Of a stretch of 64,000 bases of DNA, positions 25,664-34,811 are shown piece after piece. Position 1 is the stretch's first letter. The number at the start of each line of letters is the position of its first letter. The notes under the pieces were generated by a model. The model did not search any database, was not told the origin of the DNA, and saw nothing but the letters and a program-made list of their open reading frames with translations. This DNA is from Clostridia bacterium. GTDB lineage: Bacteria; Bacillota; Clostridia; Lachnospirales; Lachnospiraceae. The position numbers were made by a program, and so were the translations under genes. Where the stretch lies: contig CAJTFD010000001.1 of assembly GCA_910575625.1 (NCBI GenBank), positions 186,001 to 250,000 on the forward strand, written 5' to 3'.

Positions 25664-27037
25664 TCATGCACCAGACAGACGCAGTGTCATCAGCTCCCGC
25701 AGGCTCCTCACTCCCAGAAGGCGGATGCCTTTCATCTTCTCCACTGCCTTCAGGGAGACTTTTGGCAAGATCACGGTCTGAAAGCCCAGCTTCTTGGCCT
25801 CCTGTACCCGCTGCAGAGCCATGCCCACGGCTCGGATCTCGCCGCTTAGGCCCACTTCCCCGAAAGCCATGACATGGTCTGGTATGGGCTGGTCCCGGTA
25901 GCTGGAGATCACCGCCAGCACGATGCCAAGGTCGATCGCCGGCTCATTCATCCTGATCCCTCCCGCGATGTTCACATAGGCGTCGCAGTTGGCCAGATTT
26001 AACCCCAGACGCTTCTCCAAGACCGCCAGCAGGAGATTGACCCGATTGAAATCCGTCCCGGCGGCCGTCCTCCTGGGTATGCCGAAATTTGTCTTGCAGA
26101 CCAGGGCCTGGATCTCCAGGAGGATCGGCCGGGTCCCCTCCATGGAACAGGCCACCACGGATCCCGACGCATCCTGGGGCCTGCCCTCCAGCAGAAATTC
26201 CGACGGGTTCTTCACCTCCTGCAGTCCGCTCTCCCGCATCTCAAAGACCCCGATCTCGTTGGTGGAGCCGAAACGGTTCTTCACGCCCCTCAAGATCCGG
26301 TACGACGCGTGCCTGTCCCCCTCGAAATAGAGCACTGTATCCACCATATGTTCCAACACCCGCGGCCCGGCCACGCTGCCCTCTTTTGTCACATGGCCAA
26401 CGATGAATATCGTGACCCCTTTCCCTTTTGCGATCTGTAAGAGCACGCTGGTAGACTCCCGCACCTGGGAGACGCTGCCCGGCGCGGAGGAGATCTCCTC
26501 GTTGTACATAGTCTGGATCGAGTCTATGATCACCACCTGGGGCTTCTGCCGTTCCACCACCTGTTCGATGGCGGCCAGGTTTGTCTCGCACAAAAGCAGC
26601 AGGTCATCGGAAAAATCCCCGATGCGCTTCGCGCGCAGCTTGATCTGTTTCAAAGACTCCTCGCCGGATATATACAGGACCTTCACCCTTTTCTCCGACA
26701 GGTATCTGCACACCTGCAAAAGAAGGGTGGATTTCCCGATACCCGGATCGCCGCCCACCAGGACCAGCGACCCCTGCACGATCCCGCCGCCCAGGACCCG
26801 GTCCAGCTCTGCCGACCCGCTGCCCTGCCTGGTGTCCTCCTGGATATCGATCTGCCTTAAAGTGACAGGTTCCGCCCGCTGCCTGCTGCCCGCTGCCGCC
26901 TTTCCCGCTGCTTTCGGCGCGGGCAGTTCCTCTACGAAAGTGTTCCACTCCCGGCAGCCCGGGCACTGCCCCATCCATTTCGCCGACTCATAGCCGCAGT
27001 TTTGACAAAAAAATGCTGTCTTCTTCCCCTTTGCCAT
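25664..27037 (-). CDS. radA: DNA repair protein RadA
   Basis: RecA-like ATPase that promotes branch migration in recombination. Order: four-cysteine zinc finger (CQNCGYESAKWMGQCPGC), Walker A GGDPGIGKSTLL (about 93-104), Walker B VVIIDSIQTM, the RadA-specific KNRFG motif (GVKNRFGSTNEIGVF), and a C-terminal Lon-protease-like domain with DLGIVLAVISSYRDQPI. 457 residues, the expected length. It heads a small operon with the zinc-ribbon, DUF1294 and 77-residue genes. Confidence 0.96.
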   Translation of the reverse strand: MAKGKKTAFFCQNCGYESAKWMGQCPGCREWNTFVEELPAPKAAGKAAAGSRQRAEPVTLRQIDIQEDTRQGSGSAELDRVLGGGIVQGSLVLVGGDPGIGKSTLLLQVCRYLSEKRVKVLYISGEESLKQIKLRAKRIGDFSDDLLLLCETNLAAIEQVVERQKPQVVIIDSIQTMYNEEISSAPGSVSQVRESTSVLLQIAKGKGVTIFIVGHVTKEGSVAGPRVLEHMVDTVLYFEGDRHASYRILRGVKNRFGSTNEIGVFEMRESGLQEVKNPSEFLLEGRPQDASGSVVACSMEGTRPILLEIQALVCKTNFGIPRRTAAGTDFNRVNLLLAVLEKRLGLNLANCDAYVNIAGGIRMNEPAIDLGIVLAVISSYRDQPIPDHVMAFGEVGLSGEIRAVGMALQRVQEAKKLGFQTVILPKVSLKAVEKMKGIRLLGVRSLRELMTLRLSGA

Positions 27038-27124
27038 GCCTCGCCATCCCTTAAAATACGCTTGAAAAAGGATCGAGGGCGCAGCAGACCCGCACAGATC
27101 CGCACCACACCCTCTTTACCTTAC

Positions 27125-27538
27125 CTACAATTTCACGATCTTGACCTGCGCGGCGGCCTCGTTGGCCAGCTCCACGCTGAAAGAGAGCTTCCCACCCAGA
27201 TTCGTCCGCATCTTGCCGGTACTCTCCCCATCGATGAAGATCTCATAATCCATATTTTCTTCCAATCCCACCGTGATCTGGGCATCCCCCTGCCCTTCCA
27301 CGGAAAAACACATGCTGCCGTCCGTCTGTTCCAATCCAAATACAGCCGTCCCCGGGACTGATTCATAGACAAAGACTCCGTTCCTCTCTAATTTTGTGAT
27401 CTCTTTGAAGGTCTTTACCTTATACATGTCTCCCTGGTGGTCAAAATCTGATAATTTGGATTTCGTATCCAGACCATAATCCCCAAAACTGATACTCCCA
27501 TTGCCTTCTGTGCGTATTAATTCTTTTACTACTGCCAT
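27125..27538 (-). CDS. small beta-rich protein, sometimes named endosialidase-like
   Basis: A 137-residue protein beginning MAVVKELIRTEGNGSISFGD, with YKVKTFKEITKLERNG and ESVPGTAVFGL in the middle and a C-terminal half rich in alternating hydrophobic residues (beta strands). Homologues that I recall from Lachnospiraceae are sometimes called endosialidase, but nothing here shows a catalytic site. ATG 27538 follows GGAGG at seven bases; the frame 20 codons upstream lacks a site. Monocistronic. Confidence 0.7.
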   Translation of the reverse strand: MAVVKELIRTEGNGSISFGDYGLDTKSKLSDFDHQGDMYKVKTFKEITKLERNGVFVYESVPGTAVFGLEQTDGSMCFSVEGQGDAQITVGLEENMDYEIFIDGESTGKMRTNLGGKLSFSVELANEAAAQVKIVKL

Positions 27539-27684
27539 TTCGCATCCTCCCACGGCTATATCTATTGTATTGTCTGCCATTATCAGCAGCTTACACATAT
27601 TATATAATACTTCTCGCTAATATACCAGTACGAATAAAAATTTAATATCTTTTTTATGATCATTTTATCCTTCCACAGAATTGA

Positions 27685-27722
27685 AAGACCCGGAAAAGCC
27701 AACGCTCCTCCGGGTCTTCTTT
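27685..27722. terminator. intrinsic terminator, both directions
   Basis: AAGACCCGGA (27685-27694) and TCCGGGTCTT (27709-27718) are perfect arms around a 14-base loop, with CTTTTTA on the plus side. It lies just after the minus-strand SleB gene and would end its message. Confidence 0.7.
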
Positions 27723-27732
27723 TTATCTTCGG

Positions 27733-28572
27733 TCATGGAAAAGTATAAAAAGCATGATCTCCATGCTTGAACAGGAGCTTCAGATCGGATTCAAACCAAT
27801 CCACATTACTCTCCAATGCCTGATCCTTCGCTACAAAGAACAGGGCCCCCTGTGCATAATCCAAGCCTTCCAAAACCTGTCTGACTGATTCTTTCGTCAT
27901 CTCTGAAATCTCGACCGTATTGATCCTGCCGTCTTCTGTGGGCGAAAACTGTGCAGCGCCATTACTCTGATCCCACACCACCTCCGTCACGGTGTTGGGG
28001 AAACGATGGTCTTTCACACGGTTCAAGATCACATTCGCTACCAGGATCCGAGATTTCAGGTCTTCACCGCCTGCCTCAGCTTCCACAATACGCAGCAGTG
28101 TCTCATAATCATCGTCCGACATGACTGTCGACGATAAGGCCCTGCTCTGCGAGAGATAGCCCAGGTTCTCCACCGACGCCCGCATGCTGTCGCCTGCCGG
28201 CATGGTATCGATGTCCATGGCCTTCGACGCTCTCTGGCCCACGATCACTGCCTCGTAGCTGGTCCCGATCTTACGGATCGGATACTCCGGCATTTCGGTC
28301 ACATATATCCCATTCACGACTCCTGATATCCCAGTAGAAACGATCCCCCCTTCGCTGGTAAGGGTTTCGCTTGCCATGACTTCCTTCCCCGCAGATGCGA
28401 CAACTGTCTGCTGCCCGCGGTGGAAAACAATGGCCGGGGTAATCTTTTGGCTCACGAAGACAACCGCAAGAAAAGCACCCATGGCTAAAAATGACGTCAA
28501 CAAAAACCGCCTGCGCCTGATGATCCTGGCCCGTCTCCTACTCTGTCTCCTACCTCTTCTTCTTTTCTTCAT
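27733..28572 (-). CDS. SleB-type cell wall hydrolase
   Basis: A 279-residue exported peptidoglycan hydrolase. The N-terminus is extremely basic (MKKRRRGRRQSRRRARIIRR) followed by a signal anchor (FLLTSFLAMGAFLAVVFV). Residues about 155-279 form the Hydrolase_2 (SleB) domain: LLRIVEAEAGGED with the catalytic glutamate, RILVANVILNRVKDHRFPNT and VWDQSNGAAQFSP. In spore formers SleB cuts cortex, but shorter relatives are vegetative wall enzymes, so the precise role is open. A strong promoter lies 150 bases upstream. Confidence 0.88.
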   Translation of the reverse strand: MKKRRRGRRQSRRRARIIRRRRFLLTSFLAMGAFLAVVFVSQKITPAIVFHRGQQTVVASAGKEVMASETLTSEGGIVSTGISGVVNGIYVTEMPEYPIRKIGTSYEAVIVGQRASKAMDIDTMPAGDSMRASVENLGYLSQSRALSSTVMSDDDYETLLRIVEAEAGGEDLKSRILVANVILNRVKDHRFPNTVTEVVWDQSNGAAQFSPTEDGRINTVEISEMTKESVRQVLEGLDYAQGALFFVAKDQALESNVDWFESDLKLLFKHGDHAFYTFP

Positions 28573-28702
28573 AGTCTCTCACACAAATCCTCTGGCGGAT
28601 CTCCTTACAATATTCTTGTAATGCTTTCCCCTTATCGTCCCCTAGGTTTTGTGGATGTACGGCCTGTCCGGCCGCAATGAAGATACAATGATGCCCTTCC
28701 AT
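28550..28702 (-). CDS. possible 50-residue upstream ORF
   Basis: ATG at 28702 opens a 50-codon frame (MEGHHCIFIAAGQAVHPQNL... ending YEEKKKR) that overlaps the SleB start by 23 bases in another frame. It begins about ten bases after the predicted transcription start, has no ribosome binding site, and has no recognisable family. It could be a leader peptide regulating SleB or chance. Confidence 0.2.
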   Translation of the reverse strand: MEGHHCIFIAAGQAVHPQNLGDDKGKALQEYCKEIRQRICVRDYEEKKKR

Positions 28703-28718
28703 CACTATAACGGAATTC

Positions 28719-28747
28719 ATTATAACAGATTCTTCACAGAAATGCAA
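28719..28747 (-). promoter_or_regulatory. sigma-A promoter of the SleB gene
   Basis: Minus-strand TTGCAT (28742-28747), 17 bases, perfect TATAAT (28719-28724), giving a leader of about 140 bases before the SleB start. It also lies just beyond the stop of the hybrid kinase gene. Confidence 0.65.
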
Positions 28748-28762
28748 TACTTTCTGCGATCT

Positions 28763-31700
28763 TTACCCCAGATACCTGCCCAGTACCTCCAGGAAAAGGC
28801 TGATATCCAGCGGTTTTGCGATGTGTGCGTCCATGCCGTTTTTGAGCGCCATTTCCTTATCTTCCTCCATGGCATTGGCCGTCATGGCGATGATCGGGAT
28901 CTTCTGCGCGTCCTCCCGGTGCAGGGCGCGGATGGTGCGGGTGGCCTCGTAACCGTCCATCACAGGCATCTGTACGTCCATGAGGATCGCATCGTAGTGA
29001 TACTCTTCGGATCGGCTGAACATCTCCACCGCATCGGTGCCGTCCGGGGCCGTCTCCACAATGAACCCTATCTCCTCCAGGATCTCTTCCGCGATCTCCC
29101 GGTTCAGCTCATTGTCCTCCACCACCAGCACGCGTTTATTGTTGAAATCCACCTGGGTCCAGGAGACCTCCTCCTCTTTTTCGATCAGGTTGTTGGCCAA
29201 CAGCAGCGCAGATTTCAGGTCAGACATGAACAGAGGCTTTGCACAGAAAGCGGTGACGCCTGCCTGTCTGGCCTCCTCCTCGATATCTGTCCAATCGTAC
29301 GCTGTGAGGATGATGATCGGCGCCTCATCCCCGATCACCGCGCGGACGCGCCGGGTAGTCTCCACACCGCTCATCTCTGGCATATGCCAATCAATGATGT
29401 ACGTGTGGTACGGATCCCCGTGGTCGTGGGCGCTCTTTGCCCGGTAGACCGCCTCCTTGCCGGATGTGGTCCACTCCGCGCGCAGACCCACCTGCTGGAG
29501 CATCTGGGCCACACTCTCACAGCTGTCGCAGTCGTCGTCCACCACGATGGCCCGCAGCCCCTCCAGTTCTGCGATCTGGGTCGCATTTTTTTCCAGATCC
29601 TGGAGTTTTAAGCTCAATCCCACGCGGAATTCACTCCCTTTGCCCTTCTCGCTCTGGACCGTGATCGTACCGCCCATCATATCCACGATGTTCTTGGTGA
29701 TCGCCATCCCCAGCCCCGTGCCCTGGATGCCGGTCTTTGTGGTGCTGGCCTCCCGCTCAAAGGGCTCGAAGATATGCTCCACGAACTCCGCCGACATGCC
29801 GATGCCGTTGTCCTTGATGATGAACACATAATCCCCGTACCCCCGGTGGAACGTGGTGCTCTGCTGGATGCGGAAGCCCACAGTCCCTCCGGCCGGTGTA
29901 TATTTGACCGCATTGCTCAGCAGATTTACAAAGACCTGGCTCAATTTCAGCGGATCTGCGATCACATCCTCATTGACCACGTCAAAGGTGTCGATGAAGA
30001 GTTCCAACTGTTTTGCCTTCACCTGGGGCTGGATGATATTGCATAGGTTGTGGGTCAGCTCCGCAAGGTTGCACTCCTGCTCCTTGATCTGGACTTTCCC
30101 GCTCTCGATCCGGCTCATGTCCAGGATGTCGTTGATCAGGCTGAGCAGATGATTGCTGGATGAGAGCACCTTGTGGAGGCAATCCTCCACCTGGCGGCTG
30201 TTGTCCATATGGCTGATCGCGATCGTCGCAAAACCGATGATCGCATTCATGGGCGTGCGGATATCATGGGACATGTTCGAGAGGAACGTGGTCTTGGCCC
30301 GGTTGGCGTGCTGGGCCTGCATCAACGCCTCCTGGAGAGCCTGTGTCTGTTCCCGCTGTTTCTGCACTTGCAGCGTGATGTCCTTGCACACCACCATGAC
30401 CATCAGATCCCCGGTGTCGTCATCCTGAGTCATGATAAAGGACTGACGGATGCACATCTGTTCCTCGGCTGAGGCCCAGCCCCAGTAATCCACTGTGACC
30501 TCGCTCTGTCCATCCTCATAACACTGCTGCAGATGCTCCAGATCCACCACAGACCCATACTCCTCCAGAGATTCTTCCAGGATAAAATCTTTCCATTTTT
30601 CAAAACAAAGAGAAGCCGGACAGGGCGCAGACAGCCCTACTTTCTCAAGTAAGGAGATCTGTTTTCCATCCGCCATCCGCACCACATCCTGCTCGATGAG
30701 GTCTCGGGTAAGATCAAACTCAAACGTGCAAAATGCGTTGGATGTGATCGCGATCCGGTACTGCCGCTCCTTGCGGTCAGCCAGCGCGATCTTGGCCTGG
30801 GCCCGCAGTTCCTTTTCTTTTAAGCCCGTGATGTTCTGACGCAGGAAGAGGACTTTGCTCGCTCTCCCTCCTTTTTGTTCTAGGCAGATGATGTTGATGT
30901 GCTCCCAGGCCATCCTCTCCTTCCGCCGGACCTGGTACTCAAACTGGATATCCGTGCCATCCCCACCCAGTTCCCGGGCGATGCCCTCCCGGTCGAGCAT
31001 TCCTGCAAACCGCTGACGTTCCTCCTCATTCACCAGGAATGAACACAGATACGCAGCGAAATCCCTGTACGGGCCGCTGGCCGGCATTTTCACATCCTCC
31101 GGCACAGTCCCCGCCAGATAAGCGTAAGTATCCTCCTCCAGATCCACCAGGATAAAGCGGGCAAAAAGGGTGTTCACACCGCTGATCACATAACCCATCT
31201 CCCGGTTTTCCCGCTCCAGCTGCCGCTTCTCCCGCTGCCCCTGGAACAAGATCACCAAGATATAGAGGATAAACATGCCGACCAAGATCCCCTGCAAGAT
31301 CACACCGATGTAGTTCGCATCCCGGATCATCCTCCGGGTCACGTTCTGGGGAAAAGTCTGGACCAGCACATATTCACTGTCCGGCACGTGGAATACACAC
31401 AGGTTATCCGTCTTACTGCCGTACTCGCAGATGAAGCCCACCTCTTTTTTTGCGTCACCGCCAAAGACCGCCCAAACATCCGCAGCGGTCCGTTCATCCA
31501 CCACGCCCCGGTCCCGCAGCACATCGGGCAGGGGCTGCTCATAGACACTGGTCTCCTCCGAGGAGGCGATGACCGCCCCCTGCTGGGTGCACAAAAAGAC
31601 ATCCGCCTCCTCCCCAAAATAGCTGGTGGCCAGCATCTCCTTCAGATAATCCTCCGCATAATATAATCCCAGCAAGAGCCCGCATATCTCATCCTCATAC

Positions 31701-32200
31701 CAGATCGGCGCATAGAAGACGATCATGTCCTTGTTGACGATCATGTCCTTGTTGACGATCATGTCCTTGTTGACGATCATGGAGTTTTCGACCACCGTAC
31801 AGCCGCTCTCCCCCCGCATACCGCTGGCAAAATAGTCCCGGTCCCGGCTGTCAGATGTACTCCCGTCGGAGGCCAGGCTGAGTCCCTCGCTGTCGGTAAA
31901 GCGCAGCGCATCAAAATCCGAGTTCTCCTCCAGCTCCAACAGCATCTGGGCGCTCACATCCGCCCCTTGGAGCGTCCTTCCCAAAAGATACGCATAATTG
32001 TGCACGCGCCTCTGGGCGTTGATGAGTTCGCTGTTGATCTGCAGCGTAGTCTGCCGCGCAGAATCCATGGCGTAGTTCAGGTTCTGGTCCTCGATCCGCT
32101 GGCTGTTGGTCGTGGAATACCAGTAGAACAACAGACAGATCCCGGCCAGCAAGATCCCTATGTACAGCACATTCTGCCAGGATTTTTTCGTAGTATACAT
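28763..32200 (-). CDS. membrane hybrid histidine kinase with two receiver domains
   Basis: An 1145-residue sensor kinase. Membrane helix (about 12-28), extracytoplasmic Cache-like sensor (about 30-280), second helix (about 290-312), PAS-like regions (about 330-600), HisKA with SHDIRTPMNAIIGF (histidine near 644), HATPase with NLLSNAVKYTPAGG, DNGIGM and GTGLGMAI, then receiver 1 (aspartate in YIIDWHMPEMSG, near 937) and receiver 2 (LMDVQMPVMDG, near 1072). No DNA-binding output, so it signals to a partner or ends in a phosphorelay. The sensor contains three tandem copies of a six-residue unit (DMIVNK), residues about 143-160. It is last in the MBL/GrpE-like/Hsp70 unit, 16 bases after the Hsp70 gene, with AGGAGG eight bases before ATG. 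Confidence 0.9.
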   Translation of the reverse strand: MYTTKKSWQNVLYIGILLAGICLLFYWYSTTNSQRIEDQNLNYAMDSARQTTLQINSELINAQRRVHNYAYLLGRTLQGADVSAQMLLELEENSDFDALRFTDSEGLSLASDGSTSDSRDRDYFASGMRGESGCTVVENSMIVNKDMIVNKDMIVNKDMIVFYAPIWYEDEICGLLLGLYYAEDYLKEMLATSYFGEEADVFLCTQQGAVIASSEETSVYEQPLPDVLRDRGVVDERTAADVWAVFGGDAKKEVGFICEYGSKTDNLCVFHVPDSEYVLVQTFPQNVTRRMIRDANYIGVILQGILVGMFILYILVILFQGQREKRQLERENREMGYVISGVNTLFARFILVDLEEDTYAYLAGTVPEDVKMPASGPYRDFAAYLCSFLVNEEERQRFAGMLDREGIARELGGDGTDIQFEYQVRRKERMAWEHINIICLEQKGGRASKVLFLRQNITGLKEKELRAQAKIALADRKERQYRIAITSNAFCTFEFDLTRDLIEQDVVRMADGKQISLLEKVGLSAPCPASLCFEKWKDFILEESLEEYGSVVDLEHLQQCYEDGQSEVTVDYWGWASAEEQMCIRQSFIMTQDDDTGDLMVMVVCKDITLQVQKQREQTQALQEALMQAQHANRAKTTFLSNMSHDIRTPMNAIIGFATIAISHMDNSRQVEDCLHKVLSSSNHLLSLINDILDMSRIESGKVQIKEQECNLAELTHNLCNIIQPQVKAKQLELFIDTFDVVNEDVIADPLKLSQVFVNLLSNAVKYTPAGGTVGFRIQQSTTFHRGYGDYVFIIKDNGIGMSAEFVEHIFEPFEREASTTKTGIQGTGLGMAITKNIVDMMGGTITVQSEKGKGSEFRVGLSLKLQDLEKNATQIAELEGLRAIVVDDDCDSCESVAQMLQQVGLRAEWTTSGKEAVYRAKSAHDHGDPYHTYIIDWHMPEMSGVETTRRVRAVIGDEAPIIILTAYDWTDIEEEARQAGVTAFCAKPLFMSDLKSALLLANNLIEKEEEVSWTQVDFNNKRVLVVEDNELNREIAEEILEEIGFIVETAPDGTDAVEMFSRSEEYHYDAILMDVQMPVMDGYEATRTIRALHREDAQKIPIIAMTANAMEEDKEMALKNGMDAHIAKPLDISLFLEVLGRYLG
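31721..31774. repeat. three perfect 18-base tandem repeats inside the kinase gene
   Basis: GATCATGTCCTTGTTGAC occurs three times without mismatch (31721, 31739, 31757) and a partial GATCAT follows. The period is a multiple of three, so it adds in-frame DMIVNK units in the sensor domain. Perfect identity suggests recent slipped-strand expansion and possible copy-number variation between strains. Confidence 0.95.
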
Positions 32201-32216
32201 AACAATGGCCTCCTTC

Positions 32217-34811
32217 CTATATCTCCAATCTTGTCAGCAGGAACTGTTCCTCATCCTCGTCCAGACGATCCCCCTGGATCATCTTCACAGCGACCTGCCC
32301 TGCCTTTTCACTTTTTGTCACCACCGCCGCCGGGTACAGATCATCCACAGCGCGGATGGCCGCAAGCGCCTCCTGGATGGCCGTCTCTCCCACCTGGGCG
32401 CTCTGCCGTCTCTGGTCGCAGATCCACCCCAGGGCCAGGATACAGCAGGCCAGCTCTTCTTTTGTCAGGTTGCCGCTCTTTATGACCCGGCTGAGTCTGT
32501 CCGCCACCTCCCGGTCTGTCTCAGGATCCGCCACCTCCCCATTTTCCTTGCGCAGTGCTGCCCCGATGGCATGGGCGCTGAACTGGAGGTTGTTCCCAAA
32601 ATGCCCCATTGCCTGTTCCCAGTCTTTGTCAAATTCCTCCAAGAGCCAGGGGATGTCCGTCTGGGTCTTTCCATGGGTATACAGACATGCCTGCAGATAT
32701 TTGGGCGAGCTGTGCAGCACCGCCAGTCCTGCCAGCTGCTGCGCATCCGCGCACACGCTCATCGTGTAGATCGCCTGGATATTGGTGGACACTTTCGGCC
32801 CGCCGATAAAAGACCCCTCCAGATCCGCTTTGAGCTGGCGCATACAGGCTTTCGCCAGATCCTCCCGGGCAGTCTCCTCCCAGGTGTGCACGATCCGCCT
32901 TGCGATGATGAACAGCCGCTGCTTCGCCCCCTCACCGTCTGTACTGCCCAGCGCGTCCAAGATGACCTGGGCAAATTCTTTCTTGTTGCTGGCACTGCAG
33001 ATGCCGCCCACACAGGCGTTGATGCGCTTGGCCAGCGTGCTCTTCTCCTGTTTGTTCCTGGTCTTCTCGTAATTCTGGCAGAGCTGCAGAAGGTTGTTCA
33101 CCTCCGCTTTCGGCTGCAGCACACTGCCGCTGGGGGCCATGAACTTAGCTTTGATCTTAGACCGCTCCCCATTGTCGATCGCGATCTGCGCATATCCCTC
33201 CTCGATCTGCTCCGTCCCCGTCTGGTCTTTGCTGGTCCAGGCTTTCATGGTGAGGATCTTATTGATGCCCAGATCGATCACGAAGGTCACGAACGCGCCA
33301 TTTACATAATGTTCCCGAAACGAGATATTGCCGTTGGCGATGATCCGGTATGAACCGTCCAGATTCTGGCTCTTGATCGGGATCGCGATCTTATTTTGCC
33401 CCGGCTCGATCATAAAGCCGGTCATCTTCTCGGACGTGTAGGGGATCGCCGCCCCCCTGGCCACGGACAGATCCGGGTCGAGGGCCACGATCGGCTCAAA
33501 ACCGAAAAACTCCCGCAGCCGGTCCGTGACCATGTAAAATTTTGACATCCCGCCGTTTACGATCACCGCATCCACCTGTACATCGTCCGTATCCAATTTC
33601 TCCGCCGCCTTGTGCAGCACATCCAAGATCGGATAGATGATGTTCCGTGTGCTGGTGATCTTGGCAAGCCTCTTGTGGTCCTCGAACACAAGATCCGGCG
33701 CCATGAATACGGAAAGGATCGCTTCCACTTCCCCTTTCGTAAATGTATCGTCATAGGCAAATCCAACGCCGCCCATGCTGCCGCCCACCGGCAGTTCGAT
33801 CTCCTCGTCCTCGTCATCCCAGCCGGAGCTGTAATCTTCCCCACAGCGTTCATTTAGATCCAGCTTTAGATGTTCCGCATAGACCCGCATCTGGGGCATG
33901 ACCACCTCCTCTTTCTGCTTCACGGCCTGGGCGATCTTGGGACGGTTTGCAAATTGCCGCAGATACCGCTCGTACATGGCCCGGGCGATCTCCTCATCAA
34001 AATCATCTCCTCCCAATAATGTATAGCGGTTGGTGGCGATCTCGTCGACTTTTAAGACATCCTCGACCCCCTCTCTCCTCTTGATCTCATGCATGGTGAT
34101 ATCCAGGGTGCCGCCCCCGAAATCAAACACCAGCACCTTTCTCTTTTCGCTCAAGTCCAAGATCCGACTTGAGATCTCCCCATTTCGTATCTGATTGATC
34201 AGATCATAGATGACCGCATTGGGTTCCGATAGGAGGACCGGCCGTTCACTCCCATCTTCGTTTTTTACCTGGATCCCCGCAAGCTCTGCCGCGTCCCGTG
34301 TAGCCTTACACATGGCAGAGTCAAAATTTGCCGGGACTGTGATCACGGCATCCGTGATCTTACATCTGTATACCTTCGAAGCCTCCTCCAGCATATGTTT
34401 TAAGATCTGCGCGGAGATCTGGGCCGGGGTCTTATCCGGTATGTCACAGGATAAGCCTTCAACTAAAGGGCTTCCCATCTGGCTCTTGATGGACCGCGCC
34501 ACCAGATGGGAGCGCAGGGGATACTGGACCTTCGCAAAATCCCCCACCAGCGGTTCGTAGTCATTCTCCTGCCTGTAATAGATACAGGAGGGCAGCGTGG
34601 GCTTTTTCATCTTGGTCAGCTTCGCCTCCCCGGACATGGCGTTGTACATGTCCACAGCACGGGGGATCTCCACCACTTTGCTGACGATATCCCCGTTTAG
34701 TTTTTCATTGATCGTGGCCAGCACAGAGTTGGTCGTGCCCAAGTCGATGCCCACACACAGATCGTTGTGCTCCGCAGCATTATATCCTGTGTCGTTTGTC
34801 TTTGTCCTCAT
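32217..34811 (-). CDS. large divergent Hsp70-family ATPase
   Basis: An 864-residue Hsp70 relative, far longer than DnaK (about 640). The ATPase domain is intact: VGIDLGTTNSVLATI (phosphate 1, about 20-34), VLVFDFGGGTLDITMHEI (phosphate 2), AVIVNGGMSKFYMV (adenosine motif) and DLSVARGAAIPYTSE. It has insertions around residues 330-360, with an acidic DDEDEEIELP loop. After about residue 480 comes a beta-rich region that could be the substrate-binding domain, then some 300 residues of helical sequence with no DnaK-like lid or C-terminal motif. Its ATG overlaps the stop of the GrpE-like gene, and the kinase follows; a dedicated rather than housekeeping chaperone is inferred. Confidence 0.85.
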   Translation of the reverse strand: MRTKTNDTGYNAAEHNDLCVGIDLGTTNSVLATINEKLNGDIVSKVVEIPRAVDMYNAMSGEAKLTKMKKPTLPSCIYYRQENDYEPLVGDFAKVQYPLRSHLVARSIKSQMGSPLVEGLSCDIPDKTPAQISAQILKHMLEEASKVYRCKITDAVITVPANFDSAMCKATRDAAELAGIQVKNEDGSERPVLLSEPNAVIYDLINQIRNGEISSRILDLSEKRKVLVFDFGGGTLDITMHEIKRREGVEDVLKVDEIATNRYTLLGGDDFDEEIARAMYERYLRQFANRPKIAQAVKQKEEVVMPQMRVYAEHLKLDLNERCGEDYSSGWDDEDEEIELPVGGSMGGVGFAYDDTFTKGEVEAILSVFMAPDLVFEDHKRLAKITSTRNIIYPILDVLHKAAEKLDTDDVQVDAVIVNGGMSKFYMVTDRLREFFGFEPIVALDPDLSVARGAAIPYTSEKMTGFMIEPGQNKIAIPIKSQNLDGSYRIIANGNISFREHYVNGAFVTFVIDLGINKILTMKAWTSKDQTGTEQIEEGYAQIAIDNGERSKIKAKFMAPSGSVLQPKAEVNNLLQLCQNYEKTRNKQEKSTLAKRINACVGGICSASNKKEFAQVILDALGSTDGEGAKQRLFIIARRIVHTWEETAREDLAKACMRQLKADLEGSFIGGPKVSTNIQAIYTMSVCADAQQLAGLAVLHSSPKYLQACLYTHGKTQTDIPWLLEEFDKDWEQAMGHFGNNLQFSAHAIGAALRKENGEVADPETDREVADRLSRVIKSGNLTKEELACCILALGWICDQRRQSAQVGETAIQEALAAIRAVDDLYPAAVVTKSEKAGQVAVKMIQGDRLDEDEEQFLLTRLEI

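Noticed and set aside
28649-29611. 320-codon plus-strand frame
   Set aside because: Antisense to the receiver domains of the hybrid kinase; no coding signals.
31721-31774. CRISPR-like repeat array
   Set aside because: The copies are contiguous without spacers and in frame within the kinase gene.
32160-33353. 397-codon plus-strand frame
   Set aside because: Antisense shadow of the Hsp70 gene, whose own motifs are unambiguous.
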